DNA of 64,000 nt from Natronohydrobacter sp. (GCA_030603695.1 JAUVXF010000007.1:62001-126000), one strand, 5' to 3'. Shown: positions 1-10,697, counted from the stretch's first letter. Notes: generated from the sequence alone by a model not told the origin. A program made the numbers and translations.

Positions 1-1654
1 GGCTTTCACACGCATTCGCGCGGCCTTTTTGCAGATAGACCGACGGCGCAAGCTGGGGCACGTGACCGGGTGCAAGAAACGCCCACACCTCGCCCGATGG
101 CAGCGTGACACGAACCCCAGTCCCGCCCTCATCCAGCACGGCCCGCGCATCCGGGTGCAGGTGAAAGCGCAGCGCAAAGGCCACACCTGCGCCGCCGCTA
201 CGCGCCAAGGCATCCTCGAATCGCCGCCGTTCGGCTTTGGTGGTGGCGATCAACATGTCCTCGCCACTCAGCGCGCGCCCGTCACCGGACAAATCCAGAT
301 GGCGCAGATGCTCCAACCCGTGACTGGGCACATAGCCATCATGGCTAAGGCTTGCAGTGCGCGCATGGGCAAAATGCCGCAGTTGCACCCCAACTTTGCG
401 CGGCCCGTCCAGCAGTTCCAACCGCGACTTGCGCCCACTGGCAAAGCGGGCCGAAGAATACCCCTCCAGCGCCAGCGTGGAATGCGAGGCGCTGGCACGG
501 CTGGCGCGGTGCCAATCCGGCCCGAAATCGCACCCATCGCCGCAAGATACGATCAGCGGGCGGCGGTTAGAGGTCATCTCGAAGGCGAGGGTAGAGGCAT
601 GGGCGCGCGCCGCCGCCTGCCCCTGCGGCGGGGCGGCGGCATCTATCAGCACAGTGCTGCGCCCGGCCGCAAGCCGGGCATATCCCATTGCCATGGTTTC
701 GGCAGGCTGAAGCGTTCCACCCCCAAGCTGCGCAAAGCCCGCCAAGGCTGTGCCAAGTGCACCCTCGCGCCCGCGCCCACCCCCGTGAAAACGCGCAAGG
801 CCACCATCGGCATGGCGCAACACCCGCAAGGCACGCGCCATCTTGTCCAGAAGGCCCAGAAACTCTGGCTCTGGCACATGGCCCTGATCGGCAAGCGCTT
901 GGGCTGCCAGCACAAGCTGCGCGAATATCTCCAACAGCTCTTCGGGGTTGCGCGACGCAAGCGTGCCATCTTCGCCAAGCAGCGTTTGCGCCGCGTGCAA
1001 CAGCGCCACATGCATATCGGGCAACCGGGCGGCCATACCTTCCAGCGACAGGGCGGCATACAGGCGGCCCAATTGCGCCTCTATGCGGGCCAGGCCCAAT
1101 TCCGCATGCGCGGCGATATGTTCCAGATAGGCCACGTGCAGCGCCAGAGATTGCAAAAACCGCGCCTGTGCTGCGGGTTCCATGCCTTGCAGCAGAAAGC
1201 GGGAATGCCCGATCCAGCGCACCACACGCCGCCCAACCAAGTGGGGCAGCCAGCCCGGCCCAACCCCCAGCCCCTGCCCCTGCCCAAACCGGGTGATCCA
1301 ATCTTGCAGCGCATTTTGCGCCAGTTTGCGCGCCGCACTATCGCCCAAGGCGGCCAGATCATCCAGCCAGCCAAAGCCGTGCAAACCGCCCTGCACAGGG
1401 CCAGCCTGATCGGAAAAAGGCAGGGTTCCGGGCGCATGCACAAGGCTGCCCGCCAGCAGGAATTCACCCGCCACCATGTCTGCGCCGCGCGCAGGTAGCC
1501 CGTGCAGTCTGGGTTCGGGTAGCGTGGCCAGCACGGCTGGGCGCAAATTGCGCGCCAACCAGCGCAAGCGCAGACGCTCTGCCAACCCCAAACGCATTGG
1601 CCCTGTTGGGCTTGCCTCACTCACACGCGCCACGCCTTTTCGTTTCCGCCACAT
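1..1654 (-). CDS. heparinase II/III family protein (C-terminal end runs off the window)
   Basis: Open minus frame from the left edge to ATG at 1654 (MWRKRKGVARVSEASPTGPMRLGLAERLRLRWLARNLRP...). Internal text ...HGFGWLDDLAALGD..., ...HADGGLARFHGGG... and ...SHDGYVPSHGLEHLRHLDLSGDGRALSGEDML... is heparinase II/III-like. Absent from the ORF track because it has no stop in the window. Confidence 0.82.
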   Translation of the reverse strand, partial: MWRKRKGVARVSEASPTGPMRLGLAERLRLRWLARNLRPAVLATLPEPRLHGLPARGADMVAGEFLLAGSLVHAPGTLPFSDQAGPVQGGLHGFGWLDDLAALGDSAARKLAQNALQDWITRFGQGQGLGVGPGWLPHLVGRRVVRWIGHSRFLLQGMEPAAQARFLQSLALHVAYLEHIAAHAELGLARIEAQLGRLYAALSLEGMAARLPDMHVALLHAAQTLLGEDGTLASRNPEELLEIFAQLVLAAQALADQGHVPEPEFLGLLDKMARALRVLRHADGGLARFHGGGRGREGALGTALAGFAQLGGGTLQPAETMAMGYARLAAGRSTVLIDAAAPPQGQAAARAHASTLAFEMTSNRRPLIVSCGDGCDFGPDWHRASRASASHSTLALEGYSSARFASGRKSRLELLDGPRKVGVQLRHFAHARTASLSHDGYVPSHGLEHLRHLDLSGDGRALSGEDMLIATTKAERRRFEDALARSGGAGVAFALRFHLHPDARAVLDEGGTGVRVTLPSGEVWAFLAPGHVPQLAPSVYLQKGRANACES

Positions 1655-1739
1655 TGCCAATATCGGGGTGCGCCCCCCGCGCCCAGCTTATCTGATACGC
1701 CCTGCACTGCGCAAAGGCTACAGGGACAAGCAGCGCAGA

Positions 1740-3014
1740 TCAGTGGCCCTGTTGCAGATGGGCAATATAAAACCCGTCCAGCCCCCCGCTTTCTGGCCAG
1801 TAATCCGGGCGGGTGCGCAAGGTGCCATCGGGCAACAGCCATTCGGGCGGCAGGCCGGGAATATCGGCGGGCAGAATGCTGGCGCTGTGGCGCGCAAGGG
1901 CCGCGGCGATCTGCGCCTCACCCTCGGATGGCAAAAGCGAACAGGTGCAATACACAACCCGCCCCCCCGCGCGCAACAGCCCCTGCGCGGGATCAAGCAC
2001 GCGATCCAGCAGCGCCGCTTGCAGGGCTTGCAGGGCTTTCACATCTTCTTTGCCCCGAACAAGCGGCAATTCGGGGTGGCGGCGCAATGTGCCGGTGGCC
2101 GAACAGGGGGCATCCAGCAGAATGGCGTCAAAGGGCTGGTCTGGCCGCCAGTCCAGCGCATCGGCAACCACCGATTGCGCCCCAAGCCCGGTGCGCGCCA
2201 GATTATCGGCCAGCCGCACCATGCGTGCAGCAGAAATATCCAGCGCCGTGACACGCGCGCCATATGCAGCCAGTTGCATCGTCTTGCCGCCGGGGGCGGC
2301 GCAGATATCCAGCACCCGCGCGCCTGCCATATCGCGCAACAGTTGCGCAGGCAGGGCGGCGGCGGCATCTTGCACCCACCAAGCACCATCGCTGTAGCCG
2401 GGCAGCGCGGTAATCTGGCCGGGGGTGCGCAGCCGCAGACTGCCAGTTGGCAGCGCCAGCCCCTCCAGCCCGTCCGGGCGCGCGCCCTTCAGGGTTATAT
2501 CCAAAGGCGGCGCGCTTTGATGGGCCGCTTCAATCGCCGCCGTAACTTTTGCGCCATAGGCATTTTGCAGCGCCCCGCGCAGCCAGCCCGGCAAGCGCGG
2601 CACAGGCGCAGAGGCCCAATCCACCCCCTCGCCCAACTGGCGCAAGACGGCATTTGCCAGCCCTGCAAGCCCCGGCGCGCCCACATGGCGCACCAATTCC
2701 ACCGCATCATGGATCACCCCATGCGCAGGCGCGCCCAGAACATGCATTTCCACCAGCGCCAGCCGCAACACCCACATCACCGCATCGGGCGGGGCTTTGC
2801 GCAGGGCGCGGCGCAAATGGATATCTGCACGGCCAAAGGCGCGAAAACACTCTACCGCAAGGCGCTGTGCGCGTGCGCGCCCTTCGGGCGGCAGGGCGCG
2901 AAAGCTGTCGGGCGGGCGCATCAACACCTCTGCCATGCCGCGCTGCTGTTCCAGACAGGCAAGGATCAGATCAAGGGCGGCCGCGCGCGGCGCAAGGGAT
3001 GTCATCTCGGCCAT
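1740..3014 (-). CDS. rsmB: RsmB/NOP family 16S rRNA (cytosine-5) methyltransferase
   Basis: Motifs VLDICAAPGGKTMQLAA, LLDAPCSATGTLRRHPEL, VVYCTCSLLPSEGE; N-terminal NusB-like region; start set at MAEMTSLAPRAAALD. Confidence 0.92.
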   Translation of the reverse strand: MAEMTSLAPRAAALDLILACLEQQRGMAEVLMRPPDSFRALPPEGRARAQRLAVECFRAFGRADIHLRRALRKAPPDAVMWVLRLALVEMHVLGAPAHGVIHDAVELVRHVGAPGLAGLANAVLRQLGEGVDWASAPVPRLPGWLRGALQNAYGAKVTAAIEAAHQSAPPLDITLKGARPDGLEGLALPTGSLRLRTPGQITALPGYSDGAWWVQDAAAALPAQLLRDMAGARVLDICAAPGGKTMQLAAYGARVTALDISAARMVRLADNLARTGLGAQSVVADALDWRPDQPFDAILLDAPCSATGTLRRHPELPLVRGKEDVKALQALQAALLDRVLDPAQGLLRAGGRVVYCTCSLLPSEGEAQIAAALARHSASILPADIPGLPPEWLLPDGTLRTRPDYWPESGGLDGFYIAHLQQGH

Positions 3015-3084
3015 AAGCGGGTTTCTTGTCCTTTGGTGCTGGTGCGGTATATCAGGGAACAAGGCCAAGGCAAGGACAAGACCC

Positions 3085-3306
3085 ATGACAGACACGCCAG
3101 AACCCCCCGATGTGACGCCCGAAATCAGCGAGGCAGACCGCCGCGCCGCCCTGCCTGCCGCCGCACGCCGCGCGCTGGAAGAGGCCGATGCCCGCCGCGC
3201 CGCAAACGCCACCCCCGACATGCCGCCCGAATTGGGCGGGCGCAAAGGGCCAGAACCTGTGCGCTATGGTGATTGGGAAAAGAAGGGCATTGCCATAGAT
3301 TTCTAG
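3085..3306 (+). CDS. DUF1674 / SDHAF4-like protein
   Basis: Short protein ending GGRKGPEPVRYGDWEKKGIAIDF, the DUF1674 signature. Confidence 0.88.
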   Translation: MTDTPEPPDVTPEISEADRRAALPAAARRALEEADARRAANATPDMPPELGGRKGPEPVRYGDWEKKGIAIDF

Positions 3307-3375
3307 GCGCGCGCCCAAGCGTTTGGCGCAGGCAAACCGCTGCAACCGGCCTGCCCGCGCAGTGGCATCACGCGC

Positions 3376-4272
3376 TTAGCTGACGGGAACAACCATGCCC
3401 TTTTCGCGCGCCAAGGTGCGCATGCGGCCTTGCAGCTTTTCAAACGCGCGCACCTCGATCTGGCGAATACGCTCGCGGCTGACATCATAGCGCTGTGACA
3501 GGTCTTCCAGCGTCACGGGTTCATCGCTCAGGCGGCGCTGTGTCAGAACATCGCGCTCGCGCTCGTTGAGTGCGTCAAGCGCCTCCATCAGCAATTCGCG
3601 GCGCTGCTCGAATTCATCACGCTCGGCGTAATCATTGGCCTGATCGGCGTCTTCATCCTCCAGCCAGTCTTGCCAGCTAGAGGCCCCCTCCTCGCTGCCA
3701 ATCGTGGCATTCAGCGACGAATCCCCCGATGACAGGCGGCGATTCATCGAAATCACCTCATCCTCGGTCACATTCAGATCCCGCGCGATCTGGGCCACGT
3801 TTTCAGGGCGCAAATCGCCCTCTTCCAGCGCGCCAATCTTGGTTTTTGCCTTGCGCAGGTTGAAAAACAGCTTTTTCTGGGCGCTGGTCGTGCCCAGTTT
3901 CACCAGCGACCAAGACCGCAGGATGTATTCCTGAATGCTGGCCCTGATCCACCACATCGCATAGGTGGCAAGGCGAAAGCCCTTATCCGGGTCAAAGCGC
4001 TTGACCGCCTGCATCAGCCCCACATTGGCCTCGGAAATCACCTCTGCCTGTGGCAGGCCGTAACCGCGATAGCCCATCGCGATCTTTGCGGCCAGACGCA
4101 GATGGCTTGTCACCAGCTTATGCGCGGCCTCCCTGTCCTGATGATCCACCCAGCGCTTGGCCAGCATGAATTCCTCTTCCGGCTCCAACATCGGAAAGCG
4201 GCGGATTTCCTGCATATAGCGGTTCAGCCCCTGTTCCGGGCTGGGCGCGGGAAGATTGGCGTAGCTGCTCAT
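3376..4272 (-). CDS. rpoH: RNA polymerase sigma-32 factor RpoH
   Basis: MSSYANLPAPSPEQGLNRYMQEIRRFPMLEPEEEFMLAKRWVDHQD..., WWIRASIQEYILRSWSLVK, C-terminal ERERDVLTQRRL...VSRERIRQIEVRAFEKL. Confidence 0.95.
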   Translation of the reverse strand: MSSYANLPAPSPEQGLNRYMQEIRRFPMLEPEEEFMLAKRWVDHQDREAAHKLVTSHLRLAAKIAMGYRGYGLPQAEVISEANVGLMQAVKRFDPDKGFRLATYAMWWIRASIQEYILRSWSLVKLGTTSAQKKLFFNLRKAKTKIGALEEGDLRPENVAQIARDLNVTEDEVISMNRRLSSGDSSLNATIGSEEGASSWQDWLEDEDADQANDYAERDEFEQRRELLMEALDALNERERDVLTQRRLSDEPVTLEDLSQRYDVSRERIRQIEVRAFEKLQGRMRTLAREKGMVVPVS

Positions 4273-4410
4273 CACATATATCCTGTATTGCGGGCCAAGC
4301 TTAGCAGATAAGAACACTTTGTGCATCTGCAAGCGAAACTGTCATGAATTCCGTTATGTCAGATATACGCAGCGCGCGGCGGTTTCCGTCAGGGGCCTCA
4401 CGCGGTTGTG

Positions 4411-5457
4411 TCAGATCGGGACAGAATGGCGCAGCACCTCCAGCAGTTCGGCCATATCCGGGGGCAAGGGGGCCTCGAAATCCAGCTCCTCGCCTGTCAC
4501 AGGATGGACAAAGCCCAAAGTTGCCGCATGCAGTGCCTGACGCGGGAATGCGGCGCAGGCGGCCAGCGCAGGCGCGCCAAGCGCGCGCTCTGACAGTTTG
4601 CGCCGCCCGCCATAGACAGGATCCCCCACCAGCCCATGCCCCGCATGAGCCAGATGCACCCGTATCTGATGGGTGCGCCCGGTTTCCAGCCAGCATTCCA
4701 GCAGCGCCAGCGCAGGCGGCTGGCCAAACCCTTCCAGCACCCGCGCGCGAGTAATGGCATGGCGGCCATTGGCCCAGACGACGGCCTGTTTCTGGCGGTC
4801 GTTCTTGCTGCGCGCAAGCTGGCTTGTGATTTTCAGGATATTCCCGGCCTCGAAACTCGCACCGCGAACACCATGCAAACGGGGGTCGGCGGCATCGGGC
4901 ATGCCGTAAACCACCGCCAGATACCGCCGCGTTACGGTGTGGCGTTCAAATTGCGCGGCCAGCCCCTGATGCGCGCGGTCGGATTTCGCCACCACCAACA
5001 GGCCCGATGTTTCCTTGTCTATGCGGTGCACGATGCCGGGCCGCTTTTCGCCGCCAATGCCTGACAGGCTATCGCCGCAATGGTGTAACAGGGCGTTTAC
5101 AAGCGTGCTGTCAGGGCTGCCGGGGGCGGGATGCACCACCATTCCGGCGGGTTTGTTGATGACGATCACCTCGTCATCTTCCCAAACCACAGTCAGGGCG
5201 ATATCTTGGGCGCGGGTTTCCACCTCTTGCGCATCTTCCAGACGCAGGGTGATGATATCCCCCTCAGCCACTTTCACGCGCGGGTTGTCCAGCACGCGGC
5301 CTGCGCACAAAACCTGCCCCTCTTCGATCATCTTCACCAGCCGCGAGCGTGACAGCCCCGCGCCCTCTGGCGCATCGCGCGCCAAAGCCTTATCTAGCCG
5401 GGGGGGCGGTTCGGCCCCGATCGTGACAAGAATTTCCCGCAAAGGCGCGTCCGCCAT
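4411..5457 (-). CDS. rluD: RluA/RluD family pseudouridine synthase
   Basis: S4-like N-terminus plus DDEVIVINKPAGMVVHPAPG, HRIDKETSGLLVVAKSDRAHQGLAAQF, TGRTHQIRVHLAHAGHGLVGDPVYGG. Confidence 0.93.
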   Translation of the reverse strand: MADAPLREILVTIGAEPPPRLDKALARDAPEGAGLSRSRLVKMIEEGQVLCAGRVLDNPRVKVAEGDIITLRLEDAQEVETRAQDIALTVVWEDDEVIVINKPAGMVVHPAPGSPDSTLVNALLHHCGDSLSGIGGEKRPGIVHRIDKETSGLLVVAKSDRAHQGLAAQFERHTVTRRYLAVVYGMPDAADPRLHGVRGASFEAGNILKITSQLARSKNDRQKQAVVWANGRHAITRARVLEGFGQPPALALLECWLETGRTHQIRVHLAHAGHGLVGDPVYGGRRKLSERALGAPALAACAAFPRQALHAATLGFVHPVTGEELDFEAPLPPDMAELLEVLRHSVPI

Positions 5458-5773
5458 GGCCAATACTCCAGTTTCGCCGCCTGACGGCCCGCCCCCGCCA
5501 GAGCTGCGTTTTATCAAGCGTCTGGTGGTGGTGCTGACAAGCGTTATGATCCTTGGCCTCTTAGTCATCATCGGGCTGCTTGTCACCCGGATTGGCATGG
5601 CCCCGGCCCCGGTGGCCTTGCCAGAGGGAATTGCCTTGCCGCAAGGCGCGCGGGCCGAAGCAATTACACTGTCACAAGAATGGGTGATCGTGCTGACCCG
5701 CGAGGGGGAAGCGCTGTTCTACAGCCGCCGCACCGGGGCTTTGCGCCACAGCCTTGCCCTGCCGGCACAATAA
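5456..5773 (+). CDS. DUF6476-like single-TM protein
   Basis: MANTPVSPPDGPPPPELRFIKRLVVVLTSVMILGLLVIIGLLVTR..., divergent and overlapping with the rluD start. Confidence 0.8.
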   Translation: MANTPVSPPDGPPPPELRFIKRLVVVLTSVMILGLLVIIGLLVTRIGMAPAPVALPEGIALPQGARAEAITLSQEWVIVLTREGEALFYSRRTGALRHSLALPAQ

Positions 5774-5862
5774 CCCCGCACCAGCGCCTTGGCCCAGACA
5801 GGATTTGCCAGCATGACCCCTGCGCGCTAGGCTATACCCTTGGCAGCATAGGAGAACCGCGC

Positions 5863-6699
5863 ATGGCCCGCACCGTCACCACCCAGATCGGGGATGCAAG
5901 TGTCAGCATCATCACCGATGGCGCAACAGAATTTGGCCCCGATTTATTCCCCGGCACCGCGCCTGAACATATTTCCGCCCTGCTGCAACAGGCAGGCGAA
6001 ACCGCGATTGCCACCAATTTCAATGCTGTCCTTATCCGGCAAGGGGGCCGCGTGATTCTGGCGGATGCTGGGCCGCGTAATCTGTTCGGGCCAAGCTGCG
6101 GCCATCTGGGCGAAGGGCTGGCCGAACTGGGCGTTGGCCCCGATCAGGTGGATACGCTGCTGGCCACCCATCTGCACCCCGACCATGTGGCGGGCATGAT
6201 CACGCCAGAGGGCGCGGCAGTGTTTCCCAATGCCACCCTTTATGTGACAGAGGCAGAGCGCGCCTTCTGGTCAGAGGATGCCAATTTTCAGGGCGCGCTG
6301 TCAGGCGTGGCCGATTGGGCAAAACTGGCGCAAGCCGTGCTGGCCGCCTATGCTGACAGGCTGGAGATTTTGGCGGATGGGGGAGAGGCCGCGCCCGGCC
6401 TGTCGGGCTTTGCCCTGCCCGGCCACACGCCGGGGCATTTTGGCTGGCGGCTGGACAGTGGCGGCGCAAGCCTAGTGCATGTGGGCGATATTGTGCATGC
6501 CCCTGCGCTGCAAGTGCCCGATCCAGAAATCGCCATCAGCTTTGATCTGGACAGCGCCACCGCGCGCGACACCCGCAAACGGCTGCTGGATATGCTGGCC
6601 AGCGATGGCACTTTGTTCACGGGCGGGCATTTTTTGCACCCCGCCTTCAACCGGGTTGCGCGCAAAGGGCAGGGCTATGAACTGGTTGGCGCAGGGTAA
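5863..6699 (+). CDS. MBL-fold metallo-hydrolase
   Basis: Metal motif THLHPDHVAG, then GFALPGHTPGHFGWRL and HVGDIVH. Confidence 0.92.
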   Translation: MARTVTTQIGDASVSIITDGATEFGPDLFPGTAPEHISALLQQAGETAIATNFNAVLIRQGGRVILADAGPRNLFGPSCGHLGEGLAELGVGPDQVDTLLATHLHPDHVAGMITPEGAAVFPNATLYVTEAERAFWSEDANFQGALSGVADWAKLAQAVLAAYADRLEILADGGEAAPGLSGFALPGHTPGHFGWRLDSGGASLVHVGDIVHAPALQVPDPEIAISFDLDSATARDTRKRLLDMLASDGTLFTGGHFLHPAFNRVARKGQGYELVGAG

Positions 6700-6711
6700 C
6701 GCCCACGGCAA

Positions 6712-8166
6712 TCAGGTTCCGCAATAGGTGACAATCGCGGGCACATCGGCGGGGGCGGGGCTGGCATAGCGCTCCATCCCCGCGATGGGCGTAAACGGGG
6801 CCTGCACCCGCGCCAAAAGCGCTTGGAACGGCCCCATATCCCCCTGAAAGCTGGCCGCGTGCAGCGCCTCTTCCACCAGATGATTGCGCGGAATATAAAC
6901 CGGATTGACCGCGCGCATGCGCGCGGCGGCGGCCTCTGGATCAGGCAGCGCGGCGCAGTAGCGTTCCAACCATGTTTCAACGCCATCCGGGCTATGAAAC
7001 AGCGACAGAAGTGGCGCGCTCTCGCCCAGCGCGGCAGCAGGCAGCGCCTGAAAGAAACTGGTGAAATCCACGTTTTGCCCCTGCCACAGTTTGTGCATAT
7101 CCTCGATCAAAGCGGGATCGGGGGTATCCAACCCCAGCTTGCGGGCAAAGACCTCGGCCCATTCGGCCTGATAGGCGGCCTGAATGCGCCCGATCACCTC
7201 GGTTGCGCGGGTGATGGCGCGGTCTTCTTGTGTATCGATCAGGGGCAAAAGCGCCTCTGCCAGCCGCGCGAGGTTCCAAAACAGGATTGCGGGCTGGTTG
7301 CCATACGCATAGCGCCCCATCCTGTCGATAGAGCTGAAAACCGTTGCGGGATCATAGGCTTCCATAAAGGCGCAGGGGCCATAATCTATGGTTTCGCCGG
7401 AAATGGTGGTGTTATCGGTATTCATCACCCCGTGGATAAAGCCCAAGCCCATCCATTGCGCCACAAGCCGCGCCTGCCGTTGGCCCACACGTTCCAGAAA
7501 CTGCAATGCCGCATCTTCTGCCCCTGTCACATCGGGGTCATGCCGGGCGATGGCGTAATCCAGAAGCAGGCGCAGTTTGTCCCGCTCGCCCCGCGCGGCG
7601 AAAAACTGGAATGTGCCCACGCGCAGATGGCTGGCACCGATCCGCGCCAGCACCGCGCCCGGCTCTGGCCCGAATTGGCGCAACACCTTGTCGCCCGTGG
7701 TGCAGGCGGCAAGGGCGCGGGTGGTGGGCACACCAAGCGCGGCCATGGCTTCGGATATCAGGTATTCGCGCAGCACTGGCCCCAAGACTGCACGCCCATC
7801 CCCGCCGCGTGCAAAAGGTGTGCGGCCAGAGCCTTTGAGGTGGATGTCCCAGCGCGCGCCCTGCGGATCAAGCACTTCCCCCACCAATAGCGCGCGCCCA
7901 TCCCCAAGCTGGGGCGAAAAGCCACCGAATTGATGGCCCGCATAGGCTTGGGCCAAAGGCTGCGCCCCCTCTGGCAGGGCATGGCCAGCCAGCAAGCCAA
8001 GCCCTTCGGCGCTGCGCAGCGCCCCGGCATCCAGCCCCAAGGCCAGAGCCAGCGGAGCATTCAAAAGCACAAGCTGCGGGTCAGGCCAATCCTGTCCCTG
8101 CCATGGCGTGTAAAGGCCAACAAGTTCTTGTGCATAACTGTTATCGAAAGGCAGTGAGAGGGACAT
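6712..8166 (-). CDS. selO: protein adenylyltransferase SelO (YdiU/UPF0061)
   Basis: YAGHQFGGFSPQLGDGRALLVGEV, DIHLKGSGRTPFARGGDGRAVLGPVLREYL, GVMNTDNTTISGETIDYGPCAFMEAYD. Confidence 0.95.
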   Translation of the reverse strand: MSLSLPFDNSYAQELVGLYTPWQGQDWPDPQLVLLNAPLALALGLDAGALRSAEGLGLLAGHALPEGAQPLAQAYAGHQFGGFSPQLGDGRALLVGEVLDPQGARWDIHLKGSGRTPFARGGDGRAVLGPVLREYLISEAMAALGVPTTRALAACTTGDKVLRQFGPEPGAVLARIGASHLRVGTFQFFAARGERDKLRLLLDYAIARHDPDVTGAEDAALQFLERVGQRQARLVAQWMGLGFIHGVMNTDNTTISGETIDYGPCAFMEAYDPATVFSSIDRMGRYAYGNQPAILFWNLARLAEALLPLIDTQEDRAITRATEVIGRIQAAYQAEWAEVFARKLGLDTPDPALIEDMHKLWQGQNVDFTSFFQALPAAALGESAPLLSLFHSPDGVETWLERYCAALPDPEAAAARMRAVNPVYIPRNHLVEEALHAASFQGDMGPFQALLARVQAPFTPIAGMERYASPAPADVPAIVTYCGT

Positions 8167-8225
8167 TTGGACACCCGGCTGTCAACTAAGGCTTACAGGT
8201 AGGCCGAAATATCAAACCGGCCAGT

Positions 8226-8669
8226 CTAGATATCAACTTGATCCAAAAATTCGCCATACCCCTCGGCCTCCATCTCTTCCAGCGGGATAAAGCGCAGCGC
8301 GGCAGAATTGATGCAATAGCGTAATCCCCCACGATCCCGCGGGCCATCGGGAAAGACATGGCCCAAATGGCTATCCCCATGCCGGGAACGCACCTCCACC
8401 CGGATCATCCCGTGGCTGGTATCGCGATTCTCTATCACATGATCGGCAATCAGGGGTTTGGTGAAGCTTGGCCAGCCACATCCCGATTCGAACTTGTCGG
8501 AGGAGGCGAAAAGCGGCTCTCCAGAGACGATATCAACGTAAATCCCCGGCTGCTTGGTGCTGTTATAGGCGCCGCTCCATGGGCGCTCTGTGCCGTTTTC
8601 CTGTGTGATATAGTATTGTTCGGGGGTGAGGGCCGCAATGATTTCCGGGCGGCGTTCATAGCGGGGCAT
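8226..8669 (-). CDS. msrB: peptide-methionine (R)-S-oxide reductase
   Basis: [46 protein letters not shown]. Confidence 0.95.
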   Translation of the reverse strand: MPRYERRPEIIAALTPEQYYITQENGTERPWSGAYNSTKQPGIYVDIVSGEPLFASSDKFESGCGWPSFTKPLIADHVIENRDTSHGMIRVEVRSRHGDSHLGHVFPDGPRDRGGLRYCINSAALRFIPLEEMEAEGYGEFLDQVDI

Positions 8670-8813
8670 GGCATCTCTCCTTGGTGGTAGCTGCGGCACA
8701 ACGTAACCAGCCTGTGCATGAAGGCAAGCGGGGCGCGCTTGGCTCTGGATTTCCCGGCAGGGCTGGTGCATAAGGGCGCAACTTCCACTGCGCCCTGACA
8801 TCCGAGGTGGCCT

Positions 8814-9188
8814 ATGAAATTCTTGCTGCGCCTGCTGACCTGGTGGAACACCTCCACCCTGAATACCGCGTTTTTCACATGGCGCCACGGCGTGAAAGTG
8901 GGCGAGGATGTGCAGGGCAATATTTACTACCGCTCGCGCGATGGCAAGAAACGCTGGGTTATTTATAACGGCGAATCCGAGGCAAGCCGCGTGGCCCCCG
9001 ATTGGCATGGCTGGCTGCACCACACCTGGGATGAGACACCCACGGAGAAACCGCTTGTGCACAAGCCATGGGAAAAGCCACATCAGGAAAACCTGACAGG
9101 CACGCAACTTGCCTATGCGCCGCAAGGATCGATCCGCCGCAAAAGCCCGGATCAGCGCAAGGATTACGAAGCATGGACACCGGAATGA
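8814..9188 (+). CDS. NADH:ubiquinone oxidoreductase NDUFA12-family subunit
   Basis: [67 protein letters not shown]. Confidence 0.94.
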   Translation: MKFLLRLLTWWNTSTLNTAFFTWRHGVKVGEDVQGNIYYRSRDGKKRWVIYNGESEASRVAPDWHGWLHHTWDETPTEKPLVHKPWEKPHQENLTGTQLAYAPQGSIRRKSPDQRKDYEAWTPE

Positions 9189-9207
9189 AGCGGCCCCCAG
9201 CCTGACC

Positions 9208-9603
9208 ATGCGCCGATTTAGCTTTCTCTCCGCGTCAGCTTTTGGCCTGGTGCTTGCCCTGTCGGCGGCGGCACAGGATATAGAGGTGCCTACAGCGTCT
9301 GACCGGATTGCAACTGGCGTTGGCGCGGTATTGCGCGGGCTGGACAGAGTGGCGGGCACAAGCGAGGATATTGTCTTGCCCTTGGGTGGCAGTGCCGATG
9401 TGGGGCATTTGCGTGTCATGGTGCAGGATTGCCGCTACCCGGAAGAAAACCCCGCAGCCGAAGCCTATGCTTGGATAGAAATTTTTGACATCCGCGCCGA
9501 TGAGATGATCTTTGAAGGCTGGATGATCGCCTCCAGCCCCGCGCTGAATGCGCTGGATCATCGGCGCTATGATCTTTGGCTGTTGCGCTGCACAACGTCC
9601 TGA
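9208..9603 (+). CDS. DUF2155 domain-containing secreted protein
   Basis: Signal peptide; [53 protein letters not shown]-terminal YDLWLLRCT. Confidence 0.88.
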   Translation: MRRFSFLSASAFGLVLALSAAAQDIEVPTASDRIATGVGAVLRGLDRVAGTSEDIVLPLGGSADVGHLRVMVQDCRYPEENPAAEAYAWIEIFDIRADEMIFEGWMIASSPALNALDHRRYDLWLLRCTTS

Positions 9604-10205
9604 GGGCTTGGCAAGGGAAGGCGGTGAAAATCCGCATCTGCCTGTAGCGCCTGGGCCAGCCGCGCCCGATAGGCGGCGCGCGGAATTTCCACCCCCCCCA
9701 AACTGGCCAAATGATCTGTCAGATATTGGGTATCAAACAGAATAAAGCCACAGGCGCGCAGATGTGTGACCAAAGTGGCCAGCGCAATTTTAGAGGCATC
9801 TGTTCGGCGCGAAAACATGCTTTCACCGCAAAACACACCGCCCAGGGCCACACCATATAGCCCGCCCACCAGCGCCTCACCGTCCCAGACCTCTATGGAA
9901 TGGGCATGGCCCATTGCGTGCAGCGCGATGAAGATTTCTGTGATCTGCGCGTTTATCCATGTGCTGTCGCGCGCGGCGCAGCCCGCGATCACCTCGGCGA
10001 ATGCGCGATCCAGTGTCAGCCGGAACGGGGCCGCCCGAATGCGGCGGCGCAGCGACCGCGACAGGTGCAAGCCCTCCAGCGGCAATACCCCGCGCTGAAC
10101 GGGATCGAACCAATAAAGCTGCTGGTCGTCGCGGCTTTCGGCCATGGGAAACACGCCCATGCGATAGGCCTGCAACACCATATCCGGGGTCAGATCCAGC
10201 CGCAT
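9567..10205 (-). CDS. aat: leucyl/phenylalanyl-tRNA--protein transferase
   Basis: YRMGVFPMAESRDDQQLYWFDPVQRGVLPLEGLHLSRSLRRRIR..., GHAHSIEVWDGEALVGGLYGVALGGVFCGESMFSR. Confidence 0.95.
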   Translation of the reverse strand: MRLDLTPDMVLQAYRMGVFPMAESRDDQQLYWFDPVQRGVLPLEGLHLSRSLRRRIRAAPFRLTLDRAFAEVIAGCAARDSTWINAQITEIFIALHAMGHAHSIEVWDGEALVGGLYGVALGGVFCGESMFSRRTDASKIALATLVTHLRACGFILFDTQYLTDHLASLGGVEIPRAAYRARLAQALQADADFHRLPLPSPQDVVQRNSQRS

Positions 10206-10214
10206 GGCCGCGGC

Positions 10215-10697
10215 TCAGAACTCTTCTGCGCGGGCCTCGCGCGCCATGTGATCCAGCACGGCATTGACGAAATTCGTCTCGCGCCCTTCGGGAAAAAACG
10301 CCTGCACGATATCCACGAATTCTGAAATCACCACCCGCGCCGGGGTTTCTGCGCCCAGCATTTCAGCCCCTGCCGCACGGAACACGGCGCGCAAGGTGGG
10401 ATCAATCCGGTCAATCCGCCATTTCGCCACAAGCGCGCGGTCTGTCATCTGGTCAATCGCGGCCTGCCGTTCCACCACTGTTTCAATCAGGCGGCGGAAA
10501 TGGGGGATATCGGCCTCTGCCCATGTTTCGGTTTCGGTTTCGGCACCAATGCGATGGGCCTCGAACTGGCGGGTAATTTCGCCAATCGGCACATCAGAGG
10601 CTTCCATCTGAAACAATGCCTGCACCGCATAAAAACGCGCCGCGCCCTTGCGCGCGCGGCGTTCCGGCAGCGACGGGCGGCCCTTTTGCGCGCTCAT
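10215..10697 (-). CDS. nusB: transcription antitermination factor NusB
   Basis: ARFYAVQALFQMEAS..., LRAVFRAAGAEML...VVISEFVDIVQAFF..ETNFVNAVLDHMAREAR. Confidence 0.93.
   Translation of the reverse strand: MSAQKGRPSLPERRARKGAARFYAVQALFQMEASDVPIGEITRQFEAHRIGAETETETWAEADIPHFRRLIETVVERQAAIDQMTDRALVAKWRIDRIDPTLRAVFRAAGAEMLGAETPARVVISEFVDIVQAFFPEGRETNFVNAVLDHMAREARAEEF

Noticed and set aside
29-3272. Long plus-strand ORFs 29..1498 and 1476..3272
   Set aside because: Antisense shadows of heparinase and rsmB. Composition is Arg/Gln/Ala-rich with no recognisable family; the minus frames hold clear motifs.
4273-4410. RpoE-type promoter upstream of rpoH
   Set aside because: No TGATC-N18-TAA element found there; the rpoH protein also looks like the RpoHI rather than the RpoHII type.
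6823-7890. 355-aa plus ORF inside selO
   Set aside because: Antisense shadow ORF in high-GC DNA; selO motifs on the minus strand are unambiguous.
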